Assembly: GCF_026967805.1 (NCBI RefSeq)
Contig: NZ_JAPVBG010000001.1
Span: 883,143-947,142, forward strand
DNA: 64,000 bases
From: Blastococcus sp. VKM Ac-2987
GTDB taxonomy: Bacteria > Actinomycetota > Actinomycetes > Mycobacteriales > Geodermatophilaceae
Reading direction: 5' to 3'
Shown here one piece after another: positions 25,460 to 34,912 of the stretch. The translations under genes were made by a program, and so were the position numbers. Under the pieces are notes generated by a model. The model saw nothing but the letters and a program-made list of their open reading frames with translations. It did not search any database and was not told the DNA's origin. Positions within the stretch are counted from its first letter, which is position 1. Each line of letters starts with the position of its first letter.

Positions 25460-27205
25460 GTGCCAGCGCCCCGACGGTCCGACCGCGTGCGCACCCGGCG
25501 GCGGATCGACGTCATCGGAGTCCTCCTGCTCGCCCTCGTGGTGGGCGTCCTCACGAGCGTCGTCGCCCTCGCCGGGGGCGGTGAGCGGGTCCGGCTGCTG
25601 TGGGTCGCGGCGACCGTCGCCGAGGACGGCAGCGCCCGCGTCACCGAGGTGGTCGACTACGACTTCGGGGGCGAGGAACGGCGCGGCATCCTCCGCCAGG
25701 TCCCGGGCCTGGACGCCGACGCCCCGGTCGAGGCGTCGTCGCCGGACGCCCCCGACGACGTCACAGTGACCGAGGCCGGGGAGATCCGGGTCGGGGACCC
25801 CGACCGGACGGTGACCGGCCTGCACCGCTACGAGCTGACCTACACCCTCGACGGCGTCCTGTCGGGGGACGCGCTGGCCTGGGACGCCGTGGGCACGGGG
25901 TGGGACGTGCCGATCGACGTCGTCCGGGTGCACGTGAGCGCACCGGCCGAGCTGGCGCAGGGCCGGTGCGCGGCCGGTGAGCCCGGGTCCACCGAGCCGT
26001 GCGACGTCGAGCGGGCCGAGCCGGGCCACCTCCTCGCCCTGGTCGACTCGCTGGACCCCGGCGAGGGGGTCACCGTCTCCGGGACGACCGGCGCCGCCCT
26101 CGCCGACGCCCCCGCGCTCCCCGGGCCGCCGGAATCCGCTCCGCCGGTGGAGGGCTCGAACGCGTTGCTGCCCGGAGCCGTCGCCGGCGGCGTCGCGCTG
26201 CTGGCGGCGACGGTCGCGCTGGTCGCGGTCCGGCGCGCGGGGCGGGAACGGGTCCCGGCGGTCGGCATCCCGGTGACCTCCGCCCCCGGCGAGCAGGCGC
26301 GGATCGACCTGGCTGCGCTCGCCGACCACGCCTCCCCCTCCCCCACGCTCCCGGCGGGGCTCACCCCCGCGCAGGGCGGCGTGCTGCTGGCCGGGTCCGT
26401 CACGGCGGCGCACCAGTCCGCCTGGCTGATCGACCAGGCCGTGGCCGGCACCGTCGACCTCGAGGCGGCGGACGGGCGTGCCGACGAGGTGACCCTGGTC
26501 CGGCGGGAGCCCGGGAAGGGGCCGGTCCGCCGGCTGCTCGACCTGCTCTTCCGGGACCGCGAGCGGCTGCCGCTCGGCGAGTACGACGAGGGCTTCGCCG
26601 AGGGCTGGGCGGAGCTGAGCAAGGACCTCGCCGCCTGGCAGGCGGCGAGCGGTCTCTGGGACGTCGACGCCGACCGGCGCACGGTGTGGATCCGGGTGCT
26701 GGGCGGTCTGGCCGGGGTGGCAGGTTTCGCGCTGGCCCTGTTCGCCGGGTACCTGTCCATCTCGGACGTCGGGCTGCCCCTGGCGCTGGCCGGGATCGGC
26801 GGCGCGCTGGCCGGGGCGGGCGCGGCCGCGGCGATCGCCGGCTGGGAGCTGCGCGTGCTCACGCCGGCCGGCTCCGCGGCCTGGCTGCAGGTGGAGTCGC
26901 TGCGGCAGTTCCTCGCCTCCTCGCCCCTTACAGCCGTGGACCAGGCGATCGGCTCCGGTCAGCTGGGCCGCTACACGGCGTGGGCCGTGGCGCTGGGCGA
27001 GGCGGAGCGCTGGGCGGAGCTGGCCTCCGCCGTCTCCGTGCCGGCCCGGTCGTCCTCCGACACCCGCTACCTCCACTACGCGGCGTACGCACCGGTCTTC
27101 GTCGCCGGCTGCGGGACGGCCAGCACCGCGCCGTCCTCGTCCAGCGGGACCGGCGGCGCGAGCGTCGGCGGCGGGGCCGGCGGTGGAGGCGGCGGTTCGT
27201 GGTAG
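25460..27205 (+). CDS. DUF2207 membrane protein
   Basis: 581 residues. N-terminal signal-anchor helix (VIGVLLLALVVGVLTSVVAL), an extracytoplasmic DUF2207 domain (residues 45-210, including VDYDFGGEERRGILRQVPGL), a central helix (LLPGAVAGGVALLAATVALV), a cytoplasmic domain with LTPAQGGVLLAGSVTAAHQS, a pair of helices near residues 415-465, and a glycine/serine-rich C-terminus ending GGGGGGSW, typical of this family. Function unknown; such proteins are widespread in actinobacteria. The strong ribosome-binding site AAGGAGGAGG defines the GTG start. Confidence 0.88.
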   Translation: MPAPRRSDRVRTRRRIDVIGVLLLALVVGVLTSVVALAGGGERVRLLWVAATVAEDGSARVTEVVDYDFGGEERRGILRQVPGLDADAPVEASSPDAPDDVTVTEAGEIRVGDPDRTVTGLHRYELTYTLDGVLSGDALAWDAVGTGWDVPIDVVRVHVSAPAELAQGRCAAGEPGSTEPCDVERAEPGHLLALVDSLDPGEGVTVSGTTGAALADAPALPGPPESAPPVEGSNALLPGAVAGGVALLAATVALVAVRRAGRERVPAVGIPVTSAPGEQARIDLAALADHASPSPTLPAGLTPAQGGVLLAGSVTAAHQSAWLIDQAVAGTVDLEAADGRADEVTLVRREPGKGPVRRLLDLLFRDRERLPLGEYDEGFAEGWAELSKDLAAWQAASGLWDVDADRRTVWIRVLGGLAGVAGFALALFAGYLSISDVGLPLALAGIGGALAGAGAAAAIAGWELRVLTPAGSAAWLQVESLRQFLASSPLTAVDQAIGSGQLGRYTAWAVALGEAERWAELASAVSVPARSSSDTRYLHYAAYAPVFVAGCGTASTAPSSSSGTGGASVGGGAGGGGGGSW

Positions 27206-27237
27206 CCGCTCGTCAGGGCACGGGGCGCACGGCGTGG

Positions 27238-27582
27238 TCAGGCAGCGAGGACGAATGCCAGCGCGAGGAGGCCGACGAGAACGCCCGAGCAGGCGAGCCC
27301 TGCGATCGGTGCCCCCGCCAATCGGACGGCGGCGAGGTTCCCCTGAGTGGTGAGCGACTTGTGGACGATCCAGTACCGACGCCGGGAAGCTTCGCTCACG
27401 AGCAGCGCCTGGAACAGGCCCAGTGCCGCAATCGCGAGTGCCACCGCACCCAGGACTGGGACGGCCAGCCTGCCCGCACCGACCGCCGCCACCGCCATCG
27501 CCAGAGCAGTGCGCCGCCAGGCGAGCGCCGTGCGTTCCGCCTGCAGCCCCATGTCGAACACGCGGCCAGTGGGGCGGCTCAC
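27238..27582 (-). CDS. DUF202 family membrane protein
   Basis: 114 residues with three transmembrane helices. The DUF202 signature is LQAERTALAWRRTALAMAVA. The GTG start at 27580-27582 overlaps the stop of the upstream DUF202 gene (GTGA), so the pair is co-translated and may form a hetero-oligomer. The family function is unknown. Confidence 0.85.
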   Translation of the reverse strand: MSRPTGRVFDMGLQAERTALAWRRTALAMAVAAVGAGRLAVPVLGAVALAIAALGLFQALLVSEASRRRYWIVHKSLTTQGNLAAVRLAGAPIAGLACSGVLVGLLALAFVLAA

Positions 27583-27977
27583 CGCAGCAGCAATCCGATG
27601 AGGACGAGCATGCCGGAAACACCGGCTCCGACCGCCGTGACCAGCCCCAGCCGGGGTGATGGCAGCGGTCGCGATCGCCGCAGTGCCCGTTCGGTCGCCA
27701 TCCAGCCGAACCAGGCCTGCACGGGAGCCAAGAGGCCGAGGGCGATGAAGACAAGGGCACTGGCCAACCGCAAGCCCTCGGCAATGGGCAGGTCGAGGGC
27801 CTCCAGCGCCACCCCCGCAGCCAGGAACGCCAGCGATGTCCGCATCCAGGCCAGGAAGGTCCGTTCGTTGGCGAGGCTGAATCGCGGGTCGGGCTCCTCG
27901 CCTATCGTGTACACCCGCCTGGGATAGCGGCGGCTGAGCCGCTCTGCGATCACCCTCTCTTCTGGCACTGCTTCCAC
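27579..27977 (-). CDS. YidH/DUF202 family membrane protein
   Basis: 132 residues: a basic N-terminal tail, the signature RFSLANERTFLAWMRTSLAF, and three transmembrane helices. GTG at 27975 is taken as start; a GTG at 27966-27968 is also possible. It precedes a second DUF202 gene with a 4-base overlap, the usual tandem arrangement of YidH/YidG-like proteins. Function unknown. Confidence 0.85.
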   Translation of the reverse strand: MEAVPEERVIAERLSRRYPRRVYTIGEEPDPRFSLANERTFLAWMRTSLAFLAAGVALEALDLPIAEGLRLASALVFIALGLLAPVQAWFGWMATERALRRSRPLPSPRLGLVTAVGAGVSGMLVLIGLLLR

Positions 27978-28036
27978 ACCCTCTGTGAGCTATTCGCCGG
28001 CGGCCACGACAGTCGGGTGGTGGTCCACGCTCGGCG

Positions 28037-28696
28037 TCACGGCGCCTGACGTGCGCTGTCCGCGCTCTCCGACTCAGCCGCTGCGGGTGGCGGGGGCTCG
28101 CCGTCGAAGCCGTTGGCCCAGAAGCGGCCGTACCGCGACAGGTCCAGCAACATCTGCGTGACCTCCTCAGCCGTGAGGCTCGGCGTCTCGGGCTCCAGCC
28201 ACCACTGGAGCACTGCGGCCTGCTCTCCGACCCACGCCCTGGCGAGCACGTCCGGATCGATCCGGAGCTGGACACCGAGGAACTCGGCCCGCTGGGCGAA
28301 GACGCGCTTGGCGCTGGCCGTCCGCGCCTCGAGGAAGGCGCGCAGCGCGATGCCGTTGCCCTCACCGCGCAGGATCAGGCGGTACGCCGCTCGCTCCTCC
28401 TGCGCATGGCGGAAAAGTTCGAGCACCGGCTTGCCCGTGAAGCCGCGGGTCGATGCCAGATCCAGCGGCTCGAGGCGCTCGCCCAACTCTGCCTGGAGGT
28501 CGTCGACGATCTGGCGCAGCAGAGCCTGCTTGTCCCGGTAGTACTTGTAGAAGGTGGCCCGGCCGATCTCCGCGTGCTCGGTGATGTCCTCGACGGTGAC
28601 CTGGTCATAGCCGCGCTCCAGCACGAGGGTCACCAATGCGTCCTTGAGAAGACGCCGAGTGCGACGGGTACGACGGTCTTCGGTCGCCACGGCCAT
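28037..28696 (-). CDS. TetR family regulator of the Tct/CoA-ligase cluster
   Basis: About 219 residues. Helix-turn-helix: LLKDALVTLVLERGYDQVTV then EDITEHAEIGRATFYKYYRD, followed by an all-helical ligand domain. Starts at 28706, 28694 (ATG) or 28688 (GTG) are possible; the AAGAGGA element fits GTG 28688 best. It follows tctA on the same strand after about 45 bases, and a perfect 7-bp inverted repeat lies just upstream of its start. It probably represses the transporter and the divergent ligase operon until an acid or acyl-CoA binds. Confidence 0.88.
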   Translation of the reverse strand: MAVATEDRRTRRTRRLLKDALVTLVLERGYDQVTVEDITEHAEIGRATFYKYYRDKQALLRQIVDDLQAELGERLEPLDLASTRGFTGKPVLELFRHAQEERAAYRLILRGEGNGIALRAFLEARTASAKRVFAQRAEFLGVQLRIDPDVLARAWVGEQAAVLQWWLEPETPSLTAEEVTQMLLDLSRYGRFWANGFDGEPPPPAAAESESADSARQAP

Positions 28697-28714
28697 TCCT
28701 CTTTCCATCCGGAC

Positions 28715-28735
28715 GCTGTCCCCAGAACGGACAGC
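28715..28735. promoter_or_regulatory. candidate TetR operator
   Basis: GCTGTCC (28715-28721), 7-base spacer, GGACAGC (28729-28735), a perfect inverted repeat immediately upstream of the TetR start. Related TGTCC/GGACA half-sites occur near 31866-31901 in the divergent promoter of the same cluster. Confidence 0.5.
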
Positions 28736-28739
28736 TCGG

Positions 28740-30317
28740 TCAGTATCGTACATCTCGTCCGGATGGCTCCATTGTGTCCATAGCAGAGGGGGTGTCGCTC
28801 TCCGCAGGAATGGGCTCTGCACTCCGCTTGCGGCGTGCGAGGTGGACGCCCCGCACGACGGTGAGCGCGATCAGCGCCACGCAGAGGGCGAGAAGAACCA
28901 CGGAGATCGTCGACCCCCAGAAGATGGAGTAGTCACCTCGGGACGTCAGAAGAGCCTGCCGGAAGTTGTCTTCCAGCATCGGCCCGAGGATCACTCCCAG
29001 GAGCAGGCTCCCCAACGGATAGCCGGCCGTTCGCATGACGTACCCCACGACACCGAAGACCACCATCAGAAGCACGTCGAAGGCACTGTTCCGCAGCGAG
29101 TACACGCCGAGAACGCACAGGCCGCTGATGACCGCGGTGAGATAGGGGTCGAGCAGCTGCAGCGCCGACGCGAACAGAGGCACCAACATGGTGTTCATCA
29201 CGAGCAGGAGGACGTTGGCGACCAGCACCGCCGCGATGACCGTCCACACGATGTCCTGGGAGTTCTGGAACAGCAGCGGCCCGGGCTGCAAGCCGGCCAT
29301 GATCAAACCACCCAGGATGAGCGCACCCGCAGCCGAGCCAGGGATCCCGAGGCTCAGGGTGGGAATGAGCGCACCGCCCACCGATCCGTTGTCCGCTGCT
29401 TCCGGCGCGCACAGTCCGCGCGGATCCCCCTTGCCGAAACGGGACCGGTCTCGGGCGATCCCCTTCTCCGCGGCATACGCGACGAAGGTGGACATCGAGG
29501 CACCGGCGCCCGGCAGGATGCCGATCAGGAATCCGATGACTCCGCCACGAAGCATGCTGGGGGAATTGGAGGTGACACTCCGGATCGGTGGGAGCAGCGA
29601 GCGGAGCGAGACCGAACGGCGTTCTCCCGACATGGCCGGGGCGCCCAGGCGCGCGAGAATCTCCGAGAGGCCGAAGAGGCCGACGGCGATCACCACCAGG
29701 TCGACGCCGTTCCATAGTTCCGGGATGCCCCACGTGAAGCGCTGGGAGCCCGAGACCGAGTCCAGCCCGATGAAGGCGACGAGGATCCCGATCACGACGG
29801 CCGCCACGGACTTGAACACCGAGGCGTTCGAGACACCGGCGGTGGCGAGCAGCACGAAGCACACGAGCATGAAGTACTCGGCCGGCCCGAAGAGGATCGC
29901 CGCCTCGGCGAGGATCCCGGCGAGCGCGGCGAGACCGACGAAGCCGATGAGTCCGCCCACGAAGGACGCGACTGCACTCAGCGTCAGTGCGAAGCCGGCC
30001 TTCCCCTGACGAGCGAGTGGATGCCCATCGAAGGTCGAGACGACCGAACTCGCGTCGCCGGGGATGTTCAGCAGGATGGAGCTGATGCGCCCGCCGTACA
30101 TGCCGCCCAGGTAGATGCTCACCAGGAGCACCAGGGCACTCACGGGGTCGAGGCCGAACGTGAGCGGGAGGAGCACGGCCATGGCAGTGACCGTGCCGAT
30201 TCCGGGGAGAGCGCTGACGAGCGTTCCGATCGTCACACCCAGCAGACACCACAGGAGGGTGGTCGGACTGGAGAGGATGGCGCTGAGGCCCTCCCCGAGC
30301 ATCGGGAGGATGTCCAT
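28740..30317 (-). CDS. tctA: tripartite tricarboxylate transporter permease TctA
   Basis: 525-residue large permease subunit of the TTT family with about twelve transmembrane helices. Signature TLVSALPGIGTVTAMAVLLP near residue 32 and the mirrored repeat GFLIGILPGAGASMSTFVAY near residue 280, and GGMYGGRISSILLNIPGDAS, are typical. It uses the ion gradient to import a carboxylate delivered by TctC. Order on the minus strand is tctC, tctB, tctA, tetR, with 25 bases between tctB and tctA. Confidence 0.93.
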   Translation of the reverse strand: MDILPMLGEGLSAILSSPTTLLWCLLGVTIGTLVSALPGIGTVTAMAVLLPLTFGLDPVSALVLLVSIYLGGMYGGRISSILLNIPGDASSVVSTFDGHPLARQGKAGFALTLSAVASFVGGLIGFVGLAALAGILAEAAILFGPAEYFMLVCFVLLATAGVSNASVFKSVAAVVIGILVAFIGLDSVSGSQRFTWGIPELWNGVDLVVIAVGLFGLSEILARLGAPAMSGERRSVSLRSLLPPIRSVTSNSPSMLRGGVIGFLIGILPGAGASMSTFVAYAAEKGIARDRSRFGKGDPRGLCAPEAADNGSVGGALIPTLSLGIPGSAAGALILGGLIMAGLQPGPLLFQNSQDIVWTVIAAVLVANVLLLVMNTMLVPLFASALQLLDPYLTAVISGLCVLGVYSLRNSAFDVLLMVVFGVVGYVMRTAGYPLGSLLLGVILGPMLEDNFRQALLTSRGDYSIFWGSTISVVLLALCVALIALTVVRGVHLARRKRSAEPIPAESDTPSAMDTMEPSGRDVRY

Positions 30318-30342
30318 GCGTGGCTTCTTCCTCGGGGGCGGA

Positions 30343-30843
30343 TCAGCTGGGGAGCAGGGGGATCCGCACGTTCAACAATGTGTCGAAGAGCAGGTACAAC
30401 AGCGTGACGAGCACTGCAGTGACGAGGAGTGAACGCGCCCAGGTGCGCTCTTCCACGACCTTCATGCTCCACAGGACCAGCGCGGCCACGGCCGCCAGCA
30501 CGCCGATGGCATAGGTGATGACCGCGCTGATGACCACGGCGACCAGGTAGAGCAGCTGCTTCGTGTTGGTCGGACTGCTCCCGTCGCCGGCGCCCGCGTC
30601 CGCGACGGGGCGGCGGACGAGCGCCAGAGCGATCTCGGCGAGCGCCATCCCGAGCAGCAGGAGGCCCAGCACCAGCGGCATGAAGCCCGGCCCCACGTCG
30701 GCCGGCGTGGCGGCCGACGTGGGCATGGACGTCGCCTCGACGATGACGCTGACCGCCCAGCAGGAGAGCAGGAAAGCGAAGCCGAGTCGGACGTACCGGT
30801 GCTGCCGCTGGACCTCAGTCGAGGCTGGCAAGGTACTTCTCAT
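30343..30843 (-). CDS. tctB: tripartite tricarboxylate transporter small subunit TctB
   Basis: 166 residues with four transmembrane helices (FAFLLSCWAVSVIVEATSM, GFMPLVLGLLLLGMALAEIA, LYLVAVVISAVITYAIG, and the last ending in LLYLLFDTLLNVRIPLL, typical of TctB). The ATG at 30841-30843 overlaps the tctC stop region by 29 bases, so translation is coupled. Confidence 0.88.
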   Translation of the reverse strand: MRSTLPASTEVQRQHRYVRLGFAFLLSCWAVSVIVEATSMPTSAATPADVGPGFMPLVLGLLLLGMALAEIALALVRRPVADAGAGDGSSPTNTKQLLYLVAVVISAVITYAIGVLAAVAALVLWSMKVVEERTWARSLLVTAVLVTLLYLLFDTLLNVRIPLLPS

Positions 30844-31795
30844 AGGCCGCGACTTCCTCGTCGAGCCACTCCTGGTACTCGTCAGGAGCCTTGTACTCGC
30901 TGACGTAGCCGTTGTTCGAGAGGAACTCAGCCCACGCATCCGTCTCGGTCATCTCCTTCAGTGCGTCAGTCCAGTACTCCTGTGCCTCTGCCGAGGCGGC
31001 CGCGTTCATCACCAGGCCCTGGGGGCGGTAGAAGGTGACGTCCGAACCCTGTTCCCCGAGAGTGGGCACGTCGGGATAGTCCTCGAGGCGTTCCGTGGAC
31101 GTGACCGCCAGCGCCCGGATCTGGCCGCTCTCCAGGTGGCTCTGCGCCACGTTGGGCACCATCATGGCCGCGCTGACCCGACCTGCCAGCAGTTCGGGGA
31201 CGACCTCGCTGATGCCGGCCGAGGGAACGAAGTTGATCTCCGGTGACACGCCGAAGCCCTCGGCAATCTGGTACCACTTGCCGGCTTCGCGAGAGTCGAT
31301 GGTGGACGGCAGTCCGACCACCACGTCGTCCGACTCCTCCATCGCGGTGAAGAGCTCCTCGGCGGACTGGTACGGCGAGTCCGCCGGGACGACGATGAGC
31401 AGGGCGTTCGTCGCCACCTGCCCGATCGGCACGAAGTCGTCCATCTCCACCGTCGCACCTTCGACGTACAGGCCGGAGGGGATGTCGACGAGCTGCATCA
31501 CCGTGTCGTCGTCTCCCTGACGCACCAGGGTGGTGAACGCCTGGAGGCCAGCACTGCCGGTCAGGTTCTCCACGGTGAAGCGCGCGTCGACGACGCCCTC
31601 GCTCTCGAGCGTCTCGGCCGCCTGCCGAGCGGTCAGATCGGTCCCACCGCCCGCCTGGTAACCGACGAGGTAGCGAACGGTGCCTGCGGGCGAATAGCCC
31701 TCGCCGCCGCCGCCCGCCGCATCCGCACCGCATCCCACGAGCGCCGCAGATGCCGCTGCGGACACCAGCGCGGCAAGCGTCTTCTTCGACTTCAT
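30815..31795 (-). CDS. tctC: tripartite tricarboxylate transporter substrate-binding lipoprotein TctC
   Basis: 326-residue Bug-family binding protein. Lipobox SAALVGCGADAAGGG, so anchored outside the membrane. The two-lobed fold has VRYLVGYQAGGGTDLTARQA, with the carboxylate-binding loop, and FVPSAGISEVVPELLAGRVS. Bug proteins bind dicarboxylates, citrate or aromatic acids; the neighbouring CoA ligase suggests the acid is activated after uptake. AAGGAG lies before the ATG. Divergent from the ligase gene with about 205 bases between. Confidence 0.92.
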   Translation of the reverse strand: MKSKKTLAALVSAAASAALVGCGADAAGGGGEGYSPAGTVRYLVGYQAGGGTDLTARQAAETLESEGVVDARFTVENLTGSAGLQAFTTLVRQGDDDTVMQLVDIPSGLYVEGATVEMDDFVPIGQVATNALLIVVPADSPYQSAEELFTAMEESDDVVVGLPSTIDSREAGKWYQIAEGFGVSPEINFVPSAGISEVVPELLAGRVSAAMMVPNVAQSHLESGQIRALAVTSTERLEDYPDVPTLGEQGSDVTFYRPQGLVMNAAASAEAQEYWTDALKEMTETDAWAEFLSNNGYVSEYKAPDEYQEWLDEEVAAYEKYLASLD

Positions 31796-31865
31796 CGTGC
31801 TCCTTGGCTCCCTTCGTCCGAGTCCGATGACGCTGATCTCGAACGGCTCAGACGCATAGGCGTCG

Positions 31866-31969
31866 TGTCCATGTGGAGACAGCATGTACTGCTTCGGACA
31901 CTGTGTCAACGGTCACAGCGGGTTGTAGATAGAGTGACTCACCTCATACAGTGTGTTCAGATTCGAACA
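31866..31969. promoter_or_regulatory. divergent control region with inverted repeats
   Basis: Between tctC and the ligase gene I see GACACTGTGTC (31897-31907, palindrome apart from the centre) and TGTTC-N6-GAACA (31954-31969, perfect arms), plus TGTCC followed by GACA (31866-31881). These could be operators for the cluster TetR and for the promoters in both directions. Confidence 0.45.
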
Positions 31970-32000
31970 AGTCGTTGCAGTCCCTGCCGGAGGTGGACAC

Positions 32001-33560
32001 GTGTTGAACCTGGGTCGCTTCGTCGCGAGGAGCGCCATCTACTGGCCACAGCAGGAGGCGGTGGTCTGCGGCTCCCAGCGCTGGACCTATGCCGACCTGG
32101 ACGGCCGATCCAGCCGGCTGGCCTCGGCGCTGACCGACCGAGGGATCACCCGGGGGGACGCCGTGGGTACGTTCTCCTCCAACCGCGCGGAGCTGGTCGA
32201 GACGGAGATCGCCCTCTACAAGGCGGGGCTCCTGCGGGTTCCGATCAACGCCCGCCTCGGTGTCGACGAAGCGCAGCACATCCTGGCCGACGCGGACGTC
32301 AAGTTCCTCCTGGTGGACGCGGAGCATGCTGACCTCGCCGTCGAGGCCGTGCAGCGGTCGGCTCGCGACATCCCGGTGGTCCAGTACGACGCTTCCCCCG
32401 GGGGGCTGCCCTCCTACGCCGCTCTGCTGGCGTCAGGGGCAGCGGACCCGGTGTCCGTCGACGTCGAGGAGGACGCGCCCTGCGTCCTCAACTTCACCTC
32501 CGGTTCGACCGGCAAGCTGAAGGCCGCGGTGCAGACGACCGGCAACCGACTGGCGAACATGCGCAAGCGGCTGATGGCGCCCGAGGGGGCCGCGTCCGTG
32601 TCCGAGCGCTACCTCGTGGCGGGACCGATCACCCACGCCTCGGGCATGGGCATGCTGGCCTCGCTGTCGCGCGGGTCGACGATCGTCATCCTGCCCGGCT
32701 GGAGCGCCGACGCCTTCCTCGAGACAGTTGCTCGCGAGCGGATCACCACCACGTTCCTCGTCCCCACGATGCTCAACATGGTGCTCAACGACCCGAGGGC
32801 CCGACAGGCGGACCTCTCCTCGTTGCAGTGCCTCCGCGTCGGCGGAGCGCCGATCTCACCGCAGCGACTCCGCGACGCCGTCGGCCTGTTCGGCCCGATC
32901 GTGATGCAGGGCTACGGCCAGGCGGAGACCACCAGCGGGGTCACGGTCCTGACCAGCCAGGACATCGCCACGGCGATCGAGAAGGACCCCGAACTGCTGC
33001 TCTCCTGCGGCCGGGCGGTGTTCGACACCGAGGTGCAGATCCTCGATGACGCCCTCCAGCCGGTGCCCCTCGGCAGCAAAGGCGAGCTCGCCGTCCGCGG
33101 TCCGGACTGCGTCACGTCGTACTGGAACGAGCCGGATCTCTCCGCGGAGACCTTCCGTGACGGCTGGGTCCTCACCGGCGACATCGGATACATGCGGGAC
33201 GACGGCTACATCTTCATCGTCGACCGCAAGAAGGACATGGTCATCTCGGGCGGCTTCAACATCTACTGCACCGAGGTGGAGAGCGCTCTGTACGAGCACC
33301 CGTCGGTGAGCGAGGCCTGCGTCGTCGGCATCCCGGACGACAAGTGGGGCGAGGCGGTGAAGGCCGTGGTCGTCCTCAAGCCTGGTCACTCGCTCGAGGA
33401 GGACGTGCTCGTCGACTTCTGCGCAGAGCGTCTGGACCGGTTCAAAAAGCCGCGCTCGGTCGACTTCGTCGACGGGTTGCCGGTCAACCGCAACGGCAAG
33501 ATCGACCGCCGCGAGATCAAGCAGCGTTACTGGGCCGGCTCTGCCCGGACAGTCAACTGA
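32001..33560 (+). CDS. acyl-CoA ligase (AMP-binding)
   Basis: 519-residue ANL ligase. P-loop NFTSGSTGKLKAAVQTTGNR (in which the usual PKG is replaced by LKA), VGGAPIS, QGYGQAETTSGVTVL, GWVLTGDIGYMRDDGYIFIV, RKKDMVISGGFNIYCTEVES, and the C-terminal lysine in RNGKIDRREIKQ. GTG 32001 is chosen because GGAGG lies seven bases upstream. It heads a two-gene operon with an acyl-CoA dehydrogenase, divergent from tctCBA, so it probably activates the acid imported by that transporter. Confidence 0.92.
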   Translation: MLNLGRFVARSAIYWPQQEAVVCGSQRWTYADLDGRSSRLASALTDRGITRGDAVGTFSSNRAELVETEIALYKAGLLRVPINARLGVDEAQHILADADVKFLLVDAEHADLAVEAVQRSARDIPVVQYDASPGGLPSYAALLASGAADPVSVDVEEDAPCVLNFTSGSTGKLKAAVQTTGNRLANMRKRLMAPEGAASVSERYLVAGPITHASGMGMLASLSRGSTIVILPGWSADAFLETVARERITTTFLVPTMLNMVLNDPRARQADLSSLQCLRVGGAPISPQRLRDAVGLFGPIVMQGYGQAETTSGVTVLTSQDIATAIEKDPELLLSCGRAVFDTEVQILDDALQPVPLGSKGELAVRGPDCVTSYWNEPDLSAETFRDGWVLTGDIGYMRDDGYIFIVDRKKDMVISGGFNIYCTEVESALYEHPSVSEACVVGIPDDKWGEAVKAVVVLKPGHSLEEDVLVDFCAERLDRFKKPRSVDFVDGLPVNRNGKIDRREIKQRYWAGSARTVN

Positions 33561-33573
33561 GGAGTCAGCGAAG

Positions 33574-34746
33574 ATGTCATTCGAGCTCTTTCCCGATTAC
33601 CGGGAGACGCCGTCCATCCAACCCGTCGTGGACAAGCTCCGCGCCTACCTCTCCGGCGAGCTGGCTGATTACGAACGCCGGCTGGAGCTGGGACCCGAGT
33701 CGGAGTTCGACCGGGCCACGTTGCAGCAGGTGTGGAAGCGAAGCCGGGAACTCGGCTTCTACGGCATCCACCTGTCCCCCGAGTACGGCGGTCTCGGGCT
33801 GACCAACACCGAACTGGCGGCACTGAAGGAGGAGGTCGGCGCGTCCGGCCGGGTCCTGTACCACTCCGTGCTCGGTGACATGGGTGGTCCGCTACGTGCC
33901 GGCGCCATCTTCAAGTACGCCACCGCCGAACAGCTGGAGCGCTACCTGGTGCCCGTGGTCGAGGGAGACCGGGCGTGCTGCTTCTCGCTGACCGAGACGG
34001 ACGCGGGCTCCGATGTACGGGCCATGCGGACAGTGGCGACGCCGGATGGGGACGGGTGGCGCATCACGGGGCACAAGGTGTTCAGTTCGGCGGGTCCGTT
34101 CGCCGACTTCTCGGTGCTCATCGCCCGCATGGCCGACACCGAGGAGGCCTACTCCGCATTCCTCGTCGATCTGGCTTCTCCGGGCTGTTCCGTCGAACCC
34201 GGCGACGTCCCGATCTCCGGTCAGCACATCGAGTCCGACATCGTCCTCGAGAACTGCTATGTCGGCCCGGGCCAGCTCCTCGGGAACGTCGGGGACGGTC
34301 TGCGAATCGGGCTGGGCCGGGTCACGACCAATCGCCTCCTGCACTGCCCGACCGTGCTGGGCCACGCTCGACGCGCCATTCAGCTGACCGTCGACTACGC
34401 CAAGCAGCGTGCCATCTTCGGTGGCACGTTGGCCGACATCCAGGTGATCCAGCACAAGATCGCCGACATGACCACGAACTACTACGCCGCCCGCAGCATG
34501 ACCTACGACGCGCTGGCGGCCCTGGATCGTGGGGAGGACCCCAAGACCGAAGCCTTCATGTGCAAGCTGTTCGTCGCCGAGACAGCTTTCGACATCGCCG
34601 ATGAGGCGATGCAGATCCACGGCAAGGCCGGCATGGTCCAGGGCTCGGAGGTCGAGTGGCTGTTCCGTCGGCTCCGGATGTTCCGCATCCTCACCGGCTC
34701 ATCGGAGATCCAGAAGAACGGCATCGCGAAGGAGATCCTGCGCTGA
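33574..34746 (+). CDS. acyl-CoA dehydrogenase
   Basis: 390 residues with all three acyl-CoA dehydrogenase domains: LSPEYGGLGLTNTELAALKE, CFSLTETDAGSDVRAMRT and WRITGHKVFSSAGPFADFSV, then YAKQRAIFGGTLADIQVIQHK and the C-terminal QIHGKAGMVQGSEVEWLFRR followed by LTGSSEIQKNGIAKEIL. It follows the ligase after 13 bases with a GGAG element, so acid activation and first oxidation are co-expressed. Substrate unknown. Confidence 0.93.
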   Translation: MSFELFPDYRETPSIQPVVDKLRAYLSGELADYERRLELGPESEFDRATLQQVWKRSRELGFYGIHLSPEYGGLGLTNTELAALKEEVGASGRVLYHSVLGDMGGPLRAGAIFKYATAEQLERYLVPVVEGDRACCFSLTETDAGSDVRAMRTVATPDGDGWRITGHKVFSSAGPFADFSVLIARMADTEEAYSAFLVDLASPGCSVEPGDVPISGQHIESDIVLENCYVGPGQLLGNVGDGLRIGLGRVTTNRLLHCPTVLGHARRAIQLTVDYAKQRAIFGGTLADIQVIQHKIADMTTNYYAARSMTYDALAALDRGEDPKTEAFMCKLFVAETAFDIADEAMQIHGKAGMVQGSEVEWLFRRLRMFRILTGSSEIQKNGIAKEILR

Positions 34747-34912
34747 GGTCCCGGCGGCAAGCCCTCCACGGTTGACAGGCACCGGCTACCCCAGATCACA
34801 GGAGAGGAACGAACACTGCGCCTTCCTGTACGCGGTCCGGCCCGCCCGCCACCCTCGATGTGGGCAGGGGCGGTCCCGGGCGGAGCGAGGCGATGGTCGA
34901 CGGCCACCGGGG

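Noticed and set aside
25274-27784. Minus-strand open frame of about 836 codons opposite the DUF2207 gene
   Set aside because: Low-complexity antisense translation with no motif; DUF2207 on the plus strand is convincing.
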